Origin: Euborellia annulipes
Taxonomy: Eukaryota; Arthropoda; Insecta; Dermaptera; Anisolabididae
Length of the DNA: 64,000 nucleotides
Assembly (NCBI GenBank): GCA_023213315.1
Contig: JAKCPI010005066.1
Span: forward strand, 62,001 to 126,000
Direction: 5' to 3'
Part shown: positions 55,799 through 64,000 of the stretch, piece after piece
Layout of the letters: each line of letters starts with the position of its first letter
How positions within the stretch are numbered: position 1 is the stretch's first letter
Made by a program: the position numbers and the translations under genes
The notes under the pieces: model-generated
Told to the model about the DNA's origin: nothing
Database searches by the model: none
Seen by the model: the letters and a program-made list of their open reading frames with translations, nothing else

Positions 55799-56362
55799 AA
55801 GGGGGTTCAGGAGCGACGTCTAAACGTACTTAAAAAAAAAAAACTAGACTATTATAAGGAATTTTTCAATGCGGTTTTTTTTTAAATGAATTAAATTCAT
55901 AAGAGATTATTGGGACATCGAGCTATAATTTTTTTAATGACTTATTAAAAAATTATGGTAATTAATTTTTTTGTTATCAAGCAAATACAAAAAACAATCT
56001 GTCCCAATAATCTTTAATTTTTTTTAAATTTAAAAATGAATTTATTGTTATTATTAATCACATATTAATTAAGAAATTTTTAAAATAAGCTTAGATGATT
56101 TATTTAAAAACTCAACTGTCAAATTAGTTCAGCATTCTTGCAATAGATGGCAGGCTAGTCTAACAGACTGATATAGTATTAGCCTATATCTGGCCTATAT
56201 TTATATATTTTTATGCTTTTTTAAAAGATACATAATATATAATAACATTTATAAAGTATTTATTATTAAAAGATCAATGAAAATCAACCAAATAGCATTA
56301 AATATTATTAGCTACCATTCTGACATCAATTTCTGAATTACTTGATTTTTTGGGCATACTTT
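55799..56362 (+). repeat. Repeat D, copy 2
   Basis: The same sequence as 25441-25994 with small indels, mostly in homopolymers, and a few substitutions (for example TAACAGACTGATATAGTATT versus TAACAGCCGATATAGCATT). No coding content. Confidence 0.8.
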
Positions 56363-57634
56363 GCACATTTTTTATTCATTTGAATTTCCTTTATTTATTA
56401 TTATTATTTATCTATTTATGACAATAAATTTTTTAAATAAATATTATATTAAAACATTATTCAAAAAAATATATATTTCCTTATTTTCCCTAGCGATTAC
56501 GAAAGGAGTGTGAGTTTATCAAATTTGTAATATTTTACTGATACTATAACAACTTAATCAAAAAACAGAAAAAATAACCTGACACTAATTTCACATAAAT
56601 TATCATAATTTTTCCATATATATTTAAACTATTATTAAAAAAAATAAATTTCTAAAACTTTAGATTTTATTATTTTCTATCTACTTTTGGTAAATTTTTC
56701 TGTCTAATAAATTTTCTCACGTATTTATTTTTATTAAATAATTTCCTAAAATAAATAATAACGCTGTGAAATATTTAAACGCCATGGTTAGGACATTCTC
56801 AATGGGTTTCAGAGAGTCATAACTTAAAAGAAAAATGACTAAATTTACTACAACCTGAAAGAACATTTATTTATTTATTCACGATTGGATGTTGAGTGGG
56901 GTAAGGGAAATGTAGGGGGAGGTGAGGGAGGGAGGGAGGGGGGGGTTGTCGCTTAACCAGTTTAACCAGTTCACTCACCAAACAGAAATATTAAAAATTC
57001 GAAAATTTATTGATATTTTATTGAAACAAAATTATCTCTTTTATATGTATTGATTAATGTAAAATATTATGTTTGTATTTATATTCATTGGCCATTTGAT
57101 CTGTGCGTTGTTTTCATGTATTAATTATAAATGTTTTATAATTTCACTTGACATATTAAAATTTTTTTTTTTTTAAGTATTAATAAAATTTAATTTTATT
57201 TATATGTTACTAGTCAATAAATTTGATATTCAATTTTTTTTTTAATCAATGTTTTAATGCAAGATTTTTTTTTAAAGCATTAAAATTAGATTTTTTTAAA
57301 TTTGGACAAATTTTATGAGTTAATGGCGGAGTATTCTGTATAAGGTAAAGTAATTATAAACTTGTCTGATAACAAGGTGCCAGCAAATATAATTAATATA
57401 TGCCAGTCTACAAACAACTATTTATTCTATTAAATTGGAATTCATAGAAAAAAATTCCTAAATAGAACTCGAAATTTTTGAGGTTTCGATCCCTGATCTC
57501 TCCAAATTCTTAGATTGAGCAAATCTTAAAATTTTGGGTTCGATTTTAACTTGCATTTAAATTTAATTGAAAATATATGTTCCAAAGAATTCATTTAGTA
57601 ATATATAGACTAATAATGGTTGTGTTTGTTGCAG
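56363..57634. other. AT-rich sequence upstream of the Iroquois exon
   Basis: It has a G-rich tract at 56894-56947 (GGGAGGTGAGGGAGGGAGGG) that might form G-quadruplex. AGTTTAACC is repeated at 56959-56973. The last 30 bases are the acceptor region of the exon. No preceding exon was recognised. Confidence 0.4.
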
Positions 57635-57762
57635 AGTACCCCCTATGGCCTGAAGGACAGCGCCTCCTCCGCGGCGGATATGTCTGCGTGGACGTCTGCA
57701 GCGGCGGGGCTCCAACCCACCACCGGATATTACCCATATGACCCCACACTCGCTGCCTATGG
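57635..57762 (+). CDS. Internal exon of an Iroquois-class (Irx) TALE homeobox gene, partial CDS
   Basis: The exon reads in phase 0 from AGT ACC CCC TAT and encodes 42 residues, STPYGLKDSASS... to LQPTTGYYPYDPTLAAYG, with two bases (GG) left for the next codon. It is preceded by a possible branch point (CTAAT at 57610-57614), a T/G-rich tract and an AG acceptor at 57633-57634, and followed by a strong GTAAGT donor at 57763. The PYGLKD...LQPTTGYYPYDPTLAAYG(Y) stretch is the conserved segment just N-terminal to the homeodomain in arthropod Iroquois proteins (araucan, caupolican, mirror); these are nuclear DNA-binding regulators of patterning. The family homeodomain (TALE type, three extra residues between helices 1 and 2) should start a few residues into the next exon, which is not in the window. 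The upstream exon carrying the N-terminus was also not recognised. Codon use is GC-rich, unlike the AT-rich surroundings. Which Iroquois paralogue this is cannot be decided from 42 residues. Confidence 0.88.
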
Positions 57763-58052
57763 GTAAGTACCAATCTCGTATTTTACAAATTTATTTTGTT
57801 TATCTTTGTATTTGAAGACAATAAGATTCTGTGACGGACCCACGTTGACTATATAAACTTGTTTATTTGATTTAATAAATAATAAACTAGGTTTTAATAA
57901 TATCCTATATAAAAATATTTATTCAAATATTTTCTATCCTTTCTCAATGCGGTTATAAAGCTTGTTATTAATGAAAAACACCTATAATTTAAAATATTTT
58001 ATTTCATTTGTGTCCATTTATATTTCCATGTATAGAATAAATTAATTTTTTT
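57763..58052 (+). other. Start of the intron downstream of the Iroquois exon
   Basis: The GTAAGT donor begins this intron, and no acceptor followed by homeodomain sequence was found before the window ends, so the intron appears to exceed 6.2 kb. The first 290 bases are AT-rich with nothing recognised. Confidence 0.6.
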
Positions 58053-58154
58053 CTGGAAGATAGGCAACCAAAAATGCAATTAATTGCTGCACAATTCCCT
58101 CATATGCTATAGGACAACATATGTGTGATCTATTGGCTTATCTATCTTCCAGCA
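58053..58154. repeat. About 100-bp foldback in the intron
   Basis: CTGGAAGATAGGCAACC on the left pairs with GGCTTATCTATCTTCCAG on the right; the centre has ACATATGT-like palindromes. Short MITE or local inverted repeat. Confidence 0.6.
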
Positions 58155-58288
58155 AGCAAAAACCTATATTCAATGGTTGAATAACATGAAATTCAAAAAC
58201 TCTATAGAAAAGTACTTAAAAGAACGAATTTTACCTTACGCGCATCACGAGGAGGCAGTCAACACTTCCCTCTAACGCCACAAGCGAT

Positions 58289-58780
58289 TCATTGTGTTGT
58301 ACAGTCAGTTTCAATATTAACCGCCACCCCTGGAGAATAGAGCCGTGAAATTAGACAACCAGAGCGCTTAGCTCCCGTAATTGTTGTCTCTAAAATTAGT
58401 ATTCCCGCTTGTATACTAATAAAAATATGGAGTTATATTTTTATCTATATCCTCTTCTATACTTATTTATAAATAGAGAATGTGAGTTTGTTTGTATGTA
58501 GTAGCTGAGGTCAGAATTTACTATTTTCTTCCAAAACCTTGGGCGGAGAGGGGGGGAAGGATATCCATCCCCTGCCCTCTCCCAAATGACGTCCCTGATT
58601 TTAATATAAACAAATTTAAAAAAAAAAACTTTACCTACGAGTCAAAACAACACACACTTTTAAACCTCACCATGCTCAATCATCTTTATTTATTTTCTAA
58701 CCACTCTGGTTGTCTAACTTCACGGCTATATACTCTAGGGGTGACGGTTAATATTGAGACTGATGTACTAAGCAATGATG
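58289..58780. mobile_element. About 490-bp foldback in the intron
   Basis: The left arm (about 58300-58368: TTCAATATTAACCGCCACCC, GAGCCGTGAAATTAGACAAC CAGAG) is inverted in the right arm (about 58700-58770), with roughly one difference in ten bases. The GC-rich part between (58540-58600) recalls hAT-like element interiors. The 128-codon frame across it is not a gene. Confidence 0.65.
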
Positions 58781-58934
58781 GAGGGGAAAGAGCCTTCCTT
58801 CAAGCCCTTTTCTATCTCTCTCGCACAAATTCACCTAAATATAGCAATTACAAATTTTTATTCATTCAATTTATTTAATTTTTATTTAAAAATTAAAAAG
58901 ATCCAAAATTTTTATAACTCACTAAACCCATTTA

Positions 58935-59338
58935 TTAAGGTGCGCGTCTCGAAAAGCCGTTAGAAAACGATTACTACCGAGTTACTCGAGGCGGCAAGAG
59001 ATGGCGTTAGTTTTTCCCATAGGAATACAAGAGATTTATTCCATTTCATTTGAAAGATTCCAGTTAATTAATTAAGGGTAAAAAAATTCATTATTTTTTA
59101 ACACAATGATTACTAATTTAATTATCTATAAGATATAGAGCGGATTTTTAAAAACATATCTTTTATTTAATGTGATTAATCTAAAAAAAATTATTTATTT
59201 TTTCGAAAATAAAAAAAATGACTTCTATAAGTTGTAGATATTTTAAATAGCTTTAATTAAAAGAAAATTGGAGGTCGATAGCTTCAAAATTGTGGCCGCT
59301 GGAATCTCCCAAAATTAGCACCCCGAGACGCACCTTAA
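58935..59338. mobile_element. TTAA-flanked MITE (piggyBac-like duplication), complete copy
   Basis: TTAA at 58935-58938 precedes GGTGCGCGTCTCG, and CGAGACGCACC precedes TTAA at 59335-59338; the ends are inverted with a two-base gap. A TTAA target is the signature of piggyBac-superfamily insertion. The right 275 bases are shared with 3991-4263. No transposase is encoded. Confidence 0.75.
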
Positions 59339-59834
59339 TCTTTCGTTTATTTAATAAAAAAAATTTTATTCTAATTTATGGGATGGATTTTCGAATTATA
59401 TTTATTCTAATTTATTTAAGAAAATCAAATAAATTTTTATCTAGAAAATTATTAAATACACATTCGACCACATTAGCATTTTCATTTTTTAATTACAGAA
59501 TGTCATTATTTAATATTTATATACACCCTTTTCTTTCTTATCTATCACATATCAAAATCCATTTATCTAAATTGATATCTAATAAACCTAAAATAATTTT
59601 TCTTTCCATAGCCTAGTAATTTTTTAATGGACAAATAAAAAAAAAAAAATTTTTATCTCATTTAATATCAGGTAATACTACTCATTTAAAAGTAATTATC
59701 TGAAATATATTTTAAAACTTGTTCTGTAAATTAATAAGCATATCCCCTTCCTTTTAAAAAATAACAATTTATGTATATATAAAACAAATAAACGTTATGT
59801 TGATAATAAAATATAAATCTTGTATCGACAGTAT

Positions 59835-59869
<35 letters not shown>

Positions 59870-59938
59870 AGAGTGAGTGATATTCAAATAATAAAATTAA
59901 AAAAAAATTCTCATTGAATCGTTAAAATGAAATATTTA
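59339..59938. other. AT-rich intronic stretch
   Basis: A 30-base poly-A lies at 59839-59868. Nothing else was recognised; the 108-codon frame is A/T-driven. Confidence 0.45.
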
Positions 59939-60065
59939 ATTGCTGTTGGCGAGGAAAAGTTTTTAAAACAAGCGCCTCTTTAATAGGCATTCGATGTGCG
60001 TTTAGTATTTCGTTTAACGAGCAAATCGAGAGAGAAAATGTCTGTCAATATTGACCTATTACAGT
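59939..60065. promoter_or_regulatory. Short island in the Iroquois intron, candidate cis-element
   Basis: CTGTTGGCGAGGAAAAG, AAGCGCCTCTTTAATAGGC and TCGATGTGCGTTTAGTATTT. Unique-looking and non-coding. Confidence 0.3.
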
Positions 60066-60890
60066 AATAAACATGAATCTGAATATTAAATGAATTTATC
60101 ATCATTCATTTCATCCATACTTAATTTAATAATGCACACACTTTACTATCTAATAAAACTTACCTCAAAAACTTGGCAATTGAAAATAAAATTGTCACAT
60201 AAATTTTATTTATTTATATATATATGTACTTGCTAAGTTTATTTTTTCATTTTTTTTTTTTTTTTCGAAATTGCCTCTCTCTCTCTCAAGGTTTTTATGA
60301 TAAATAAAAAAATTATTGTTTTATCATTAAAGATAAAATAATAACAATAATTATTAAGTATTTTTTAAAAATGTGACTTGCATAATTAAAAGGAATATAA
60401 ATTTTAAATATTCGAAATTTTTTTTTTACTTTCTCTTACTTATATAGGGTAGGTGGAGACAAAAACACGCAATTTTGTGTTTTTCCCAATTTAAGAAAAA
60501 CTGGGCGTAAATATTCGTAGTATATCGCATGAAAGATAAAGTTCAGAACCTTATCTTTAATTTTAGAGTTATTCCAGGCTTGCAAAAAAAAAACGATATT
60601 TCAAAAAAAAAAAATAAAATAAAATAGCCCTTAAACATCGTGATTTTGCCCCATTTTTTGGGACTCAGTTTTTCTCTGCCTATTTTATTGGAAATTCTTA
60701 CAAAAAAAATTTATTTTAAATTAATATCCAACAAAACATATATGTCGATTTGTCCCACAAATTGAATATCGACATATTTGTCTTTATATTGTATTAATTT
60801 GATTAAAATATTTTTTATTTGTGTTAAATTTATTTAGAAATATATATTTCATATCAAATGTTTAATAAATTATATAATCATTAAGCTAGA
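60066..60890. other. AT-rich intronic stretch
   Basis: The bases at 60430-60570 (TATATAGGGTAGGTGGAGAC, AACTGGGCGTAAATATTCG) are mixed and could be an old repeat. Nothing firm was recognised. Confidence 0.4.
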
Positions 60891-60892
60891 TT

Positions 60893-61260
60893 CAGTGGCG
60901 GATCCAGAGATGTTTCTCGGGGGAGGGGGGGGGGTAATCTGGAGTGACTGGTCTCACAGCACACAATATTTAAAATTTTTTTTAAATAAAAATAAAAAAT
61001 AAATTTTTAATTTTTTTTTTAATTTAAAAAAAAAATATTTTTTTTTTTAAAAAATTTTGGCCCCCCCTCCCCCCCCCCCCCCAAAAAAAGGGGGGTAGTT
61101 CTATGTTGTGACAATATTTGTAGGGGGGCTTGTTTATATGTGACTAACTGTGACGGGGGAGGCTAGGAAATCGTCAAAAAAGCCGTTATATAATATATGG
61201 ACGACCCCTATACACATTTTGAGGTCCCCCAGTGGCGTATCGAAGGGGGGGGGACTGAGG
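60893..61260. mobile_element. Cluster of hAT-like element ends and family A scraps
   Basis: CAGTGGCGGATCCAGAGATG at 60894 and CAGTGGCGTATCGAAGGGG at 61230 are both element-start-like, followed by poly-G. Between are family A fragments (TGGAGTGACTGGTCTCACAG CACACAA at 60941, ATTTTGAGGTCCCCCAG at 61217) and a long poly-C tract (about 61053-61081). Partner ends were not found, so these are truncated insertions. Confidence 0.45.
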
Positions 61261-61959
61261 AGGCTGCAGCCCCTCTCAACATCCTACAAATTAAAGAATA
61301 ATTATCTAGTTTTAGCACAACTCTCAAAATATTACCGTCTCTATTTATTTTAATTTGATTGGTAGCCAAATCAATTGAAATAAATTTTTGTATCATGAGA
61401 ATATCCCAAAATTAAAATAAAAAATAAAAAGAAAAGAAATTTATTTAGTTGACAAATACTAAGTTACTAAGCGCTTTAAATACTTTTAGGTATTTTAGGA
61501 TTCTCTGTTCTACATTTTGTCTATTTTTGAAAATCGTCAGGTGTTTCCATCACCCCACTCCCAAGGGAAAATCTAAAGGCCTAATATTAATACTAACAAC
61601 AACAAATTACTATTTTCTCTTTTCAATTAGTTCTCTTGTTTAATTATATAATTACACAAAAGAGTAATTAAAAATGACAATTTGTTAACAAAAATGTTAA
61701 CAATAAAAAAAAAATTATCTTTTTTTTTCTAAATTTTTTCAAAAAAATAAAATGAAATAATTGAGAAAGAAGGAAAAATTCCTCTCTTCTTTTGAAACAT
61801 GAAAACAAGCTTTTAGGATTTTGTTTTACAATACGATCTTGTTTTCTAATTATAGGCTCCGTCGTATAACCGAAAAAGACTCCAACACTGTAAATTATGT
61901 TAAACAAAACACATTAATTAAAATGCAAACATGTATATAATAGTCTAAAGAAAAGCATC
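61261..61959. other. AT-rich intronic stretch
   Basis: Nothing was recognised. Confidence 0.45.
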
Positions 61960-62115
61960 ATGCAAATATCTTTGGAAATAATAACCGTTTGCGGAAAATT
62001 GAATGTAAATTCGAATTTTATGCATGGCGGCGGGTGGGTTTCATTGTCTGGCGAGCTAATGGCGGCCCCTTCGAGCCCTTCGGCCCTCAATGCCCTGCCC
62101 ACCACACCACCTCCA
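61960..62115. promoter_or_regulatory. G+C-richer island in the Iroquois intron, candidate enhancer
   Basis: CCGTTTGCGGAAAATTGAATG, an octamer-like TTATGCATGG, GCGGCGGGTGGGTTTCATTG and GGCGAGCTAATGGCGGCCCC. Opposed frames cross it. It lies 4.2 kb after the exon. Confidence 0.38.
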
Positions 62116-62255
62116 CCCCCACCACCTAAACCCTTTCAATTAATTACATTAGGCATTGAACAAATAGACACCGACCTGCCTACCTTCTCTTTTAAACCTA
62201 AACCTAAAACCCATTTATTTTTTCCCTCTTTGTTTTTTACTTTCTCTTCCCTATA

Positions 62256-62942
62256 TATATATATATAAAGAGAGAGGAAGTATTGGATTCATGTCAAACA
62301 TTCGATGTCGAGATTTTGAAGGAGTCCCCTGATCCTAAAAAGTGGTTTTTGTCTGTGTGTTCAATTTAAAGCATGAAGGAATTGAGCTAGCAAGTTGAAA
62401 TTTTATATTTAAGTTAGGCGCCTCCCTGAAGCGTGAAAATAAGCATTTGATCAAAATCGGCCAAAGAGTATTAGTACTTTACTGATGTACTTTTTTAGTT
62501 TTTTTCGATTTTCTCGAAATTGGCTCCAACAATTTTGATTGAAATTCAAAAATCCATTATTTTTTAGAAACTCTTGAAAATATGTATTCTCATTTTCCTC
62601 TTAAAATTGTTTGAAACACACTTTACTCTTGTACTTTACATGAAAAATAGGAAAAATGCTTGCGATGGTAAAATTGTAAAAAAATATAAATATTTTTCTA
62701 TTTATAAATTTTACATCTTGAATTCAAATATACCAGTTTAGAGATTGCGGTATAGGTTTTAGACTGGGTTTTAAACTGGGTTAGACCCAGTGAAACCCCA
62801 CATATAAACACAACTTCAGTCAAATATACCATACTGTCGGAAACTAAATATATGTCGACACAAAAAACCTGGTGTGACAAGCACAGAACACAACTTAGAT
62901 AAGAGAAAATTGTGTTTTGTGCTTGTCACACCAAATTTTTTT
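62256..62942 (-). mobile_element. Family A element, full-length minus-strand copy
   Basis: From the distal end (GAAGTATTGGATTCATGTC, CGATGTCGAGATTTTGAAGG) through AGTTAGGCGCCTCCC, ATCAAAATCGGCCAAAGAG and TTTACTGATGTACTTTTTTA to the terminal hairpin at 62858-62942 (CTGGTGTGACAAGCACAGA and its complement). An extra GGGTTTTAAACTGGGTTAGACC hairpin lies near 62765. About 690 bases, with no open frame of note. Confidence 0.82.
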
Positions 62943-64000
62943 ATTTTATTTCTAAAAATTAATACATTTTATAGATGGCAGCTTCAAAGAATCAATAATT
63001 ACTTATTTTTAGGATTTCAATAAATAAATTACAAATTGTAGTGAAGTGACTGTTGATTAATCACGTCCGAGAAATGATAAATAGCAAAATAAATTCTTGT
63101 TAAGTGTCAGTCTATGAGTGAATAAATTTTTTTTATGAAGTTATTTTATTTAAAAGACTTATTTTTATTAAAATTTATTCCCAAGTTTTCCGATAAGCTA
63201 ATTGATTAAGATGGAGAATTTAAATATCTCATTGAATATTATTTAACAAAAAAAAAATTCCTTTTAATTAATTTCTTTAGAATCCAACAGAGATTCGCCT
63301 CTGCGATAGCAAAGGCAAACGATTTCTAATATATGTTATCTGGTTACAGTTATAGAGAGAGAGAAAAGGTGTTTGCAAGCTATAAATTCGGATAATCCTA
63401 AAAACCATTAAATAAATAAACAATTTCAAAGATAACATTCCAATAATAAAATTTGCAAATTGTTAAATGGCGATTGGATTTTTTTTTCGTTAATTCCTTC
63501 TTTTTTTCTAAAGACATAAGACCCTTCAATCATCGATGATTAATGCTTTCTATTTGAATAGTCAATAAATCAGTAAAAGACCAAGTGAAAGTTTTCAATG
63601 TATTTTAATGTTGCTTAAAAGTTATCCCGTCTTTCTAAACCAAATTGAAGATATATTGTAGCCAAACTCTTTTAATACGCTCTCCGATATTTTTTTTTTT
63701 TTTTTTGGGGGGAGACCCCCCCCCCCTCCCCCTCTCTTTTTTTTGTTTAAAAACAAAAATTTATCATCCTAAAAATATATTTATTGATTGAATCCTATTA
63801 TACATCTCTTAAGAATTAATTTCATTCCATTTATACAATAAGAATAAAAAGGATAGTTGAAATGAACCATCAAAGTTACTAAAACCAAATTATTTTGAAT
63901 TATTGAATTAGCGCCTGAACTAAAAAAACGCAGCCATACATGTCTGACTGATTAGCGCGTTGCTAGCATTCAGGCCTATTAATTTGAAATTATTTTCAAG
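62943..64000. other. AT-rich intronic stretch with homopolymers and a short terminal island
   Basis: A T/G/C homopolymer block lies at 63690-63730. Near the edge, CAGCCATACATGTCTGACTG and ATTAGCGCGTTGCTAGC (63930-63968) are mixed in composition and may begin another cis-element. No homeodomain exon. Confidence 0.4.

Noticed and set aside
57591..57773. 60-codon minus-strand frame over the Iroquois exon
   Set aside because: It is the antisense shadow of the GC-rich + strand exon, which has proper splice sites and family similarity.
58492..58878. 128-codon + frame in the intron
   Set aside because: It runs through the right arm of a foldback element and a hAT-like GC segment, so it is explained by repeats.
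60970..61085. Long A/T, G and C homopolymer block as a structured feature
   Set aside because: Runs of single bases here and at 63690-63730 may reflect low-quality assembly or simple-sequence expansion and carry no further pattern.
57763..64000. Homeodomain exon downstream
   Set aside because: I searched by eye for the TALE homeodomain motifs (such as WFANARRRLKKEN and KNPYPTKGEK) on the + strand and found none.
1..64000. CRISPR array, prokaryotic operons, prophage or plasmid origin
   Set aside because: There are no regularly spaced short repeats and no dense coding. Intron signals, SINEs and composition point to an animal nuclear genome.

Overview
The window is AT-rich, intron- and repeat-dominated animal DNA, most likely from an arthropod. 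A hemipteran such as a planthopper or its relatives is my tentative guess, from half-remembered repeat styles; a crustacean is not excluded. It shows no bacterial-type gene layout, operon, CRISPR array, rRNA or intact tRNA. Nearly all open reading frames of 60-130 codons are chance frames in low-complexity or repeat sequence.

Only one host coding segment can be supported: an internal exon of 128 bases at 57635-57762 on the + strand. It encodes 42 residues ending in LQPTTGYYPYDPTLAAYG and has an AG acceptor and a GTAAGT donor. This matches the conserved stretch directly upstream of the TALE homeodomain in Iroquois/Irx transcription factors (araucan/caupolican/mirror of flies). The homeodomain exon is not found in the remaining 6.2 kb downstream, and no N-terminal exon was recognised in the 57.6 kb upstream. 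The window therefore appears to be intron and/or upstream flank of an Iroquois gene.

Scattered through the AT-rich background are about 25 islands of 80-450 bases. They are richer in G and C by eye, look non-repetitive within this window, and lack a convincing open frame (for example 1305-1560, 10895-11075, 14905-15345, 23310-23760, 26300-26570, 31110-31440, 39360-39600, 41100-41570, 54790-55270). Iroquois loci are known for dense conserved non-coding enhancers, so these islands are the best candidates for regulatory elements. That is inference from composition and context.

Most of the remaining recognisable sequence is mobile DNA. It includes: a recurrent family (called family A here) with a terminal hairpin, in at least eight copies; a tRNA-derived SINE with A- and B-box heads (SINE-1) and further tRNA-like families; elements sharing a second type of 3' tail; a hAT-like MITE with a perfect 8-bp target duplication (5562-5836); a TTAA-flanked MITE (58935-59338); a pogo/Tigger-like MITE (11923-12327); TA-flanked foldbacks; a 1.58-kb near-perfect foldback (49721-51299); a 0.55-kb repeat present twice 30 kb apart; and a dead non-LTR retrotransposon C-terminus (22532-22750). 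Several insertions are nested, which gives relative ages.

I found no evidence for a novel multi-gene system. The most rewarding follow-ups are the Iroquois regulatory islands, the large foldbacks, the hairpin-ended family A, and hammerhead-like motifs inside two foldbacks. All boundaries and similarity statements come from reading by eye, without alignment software.
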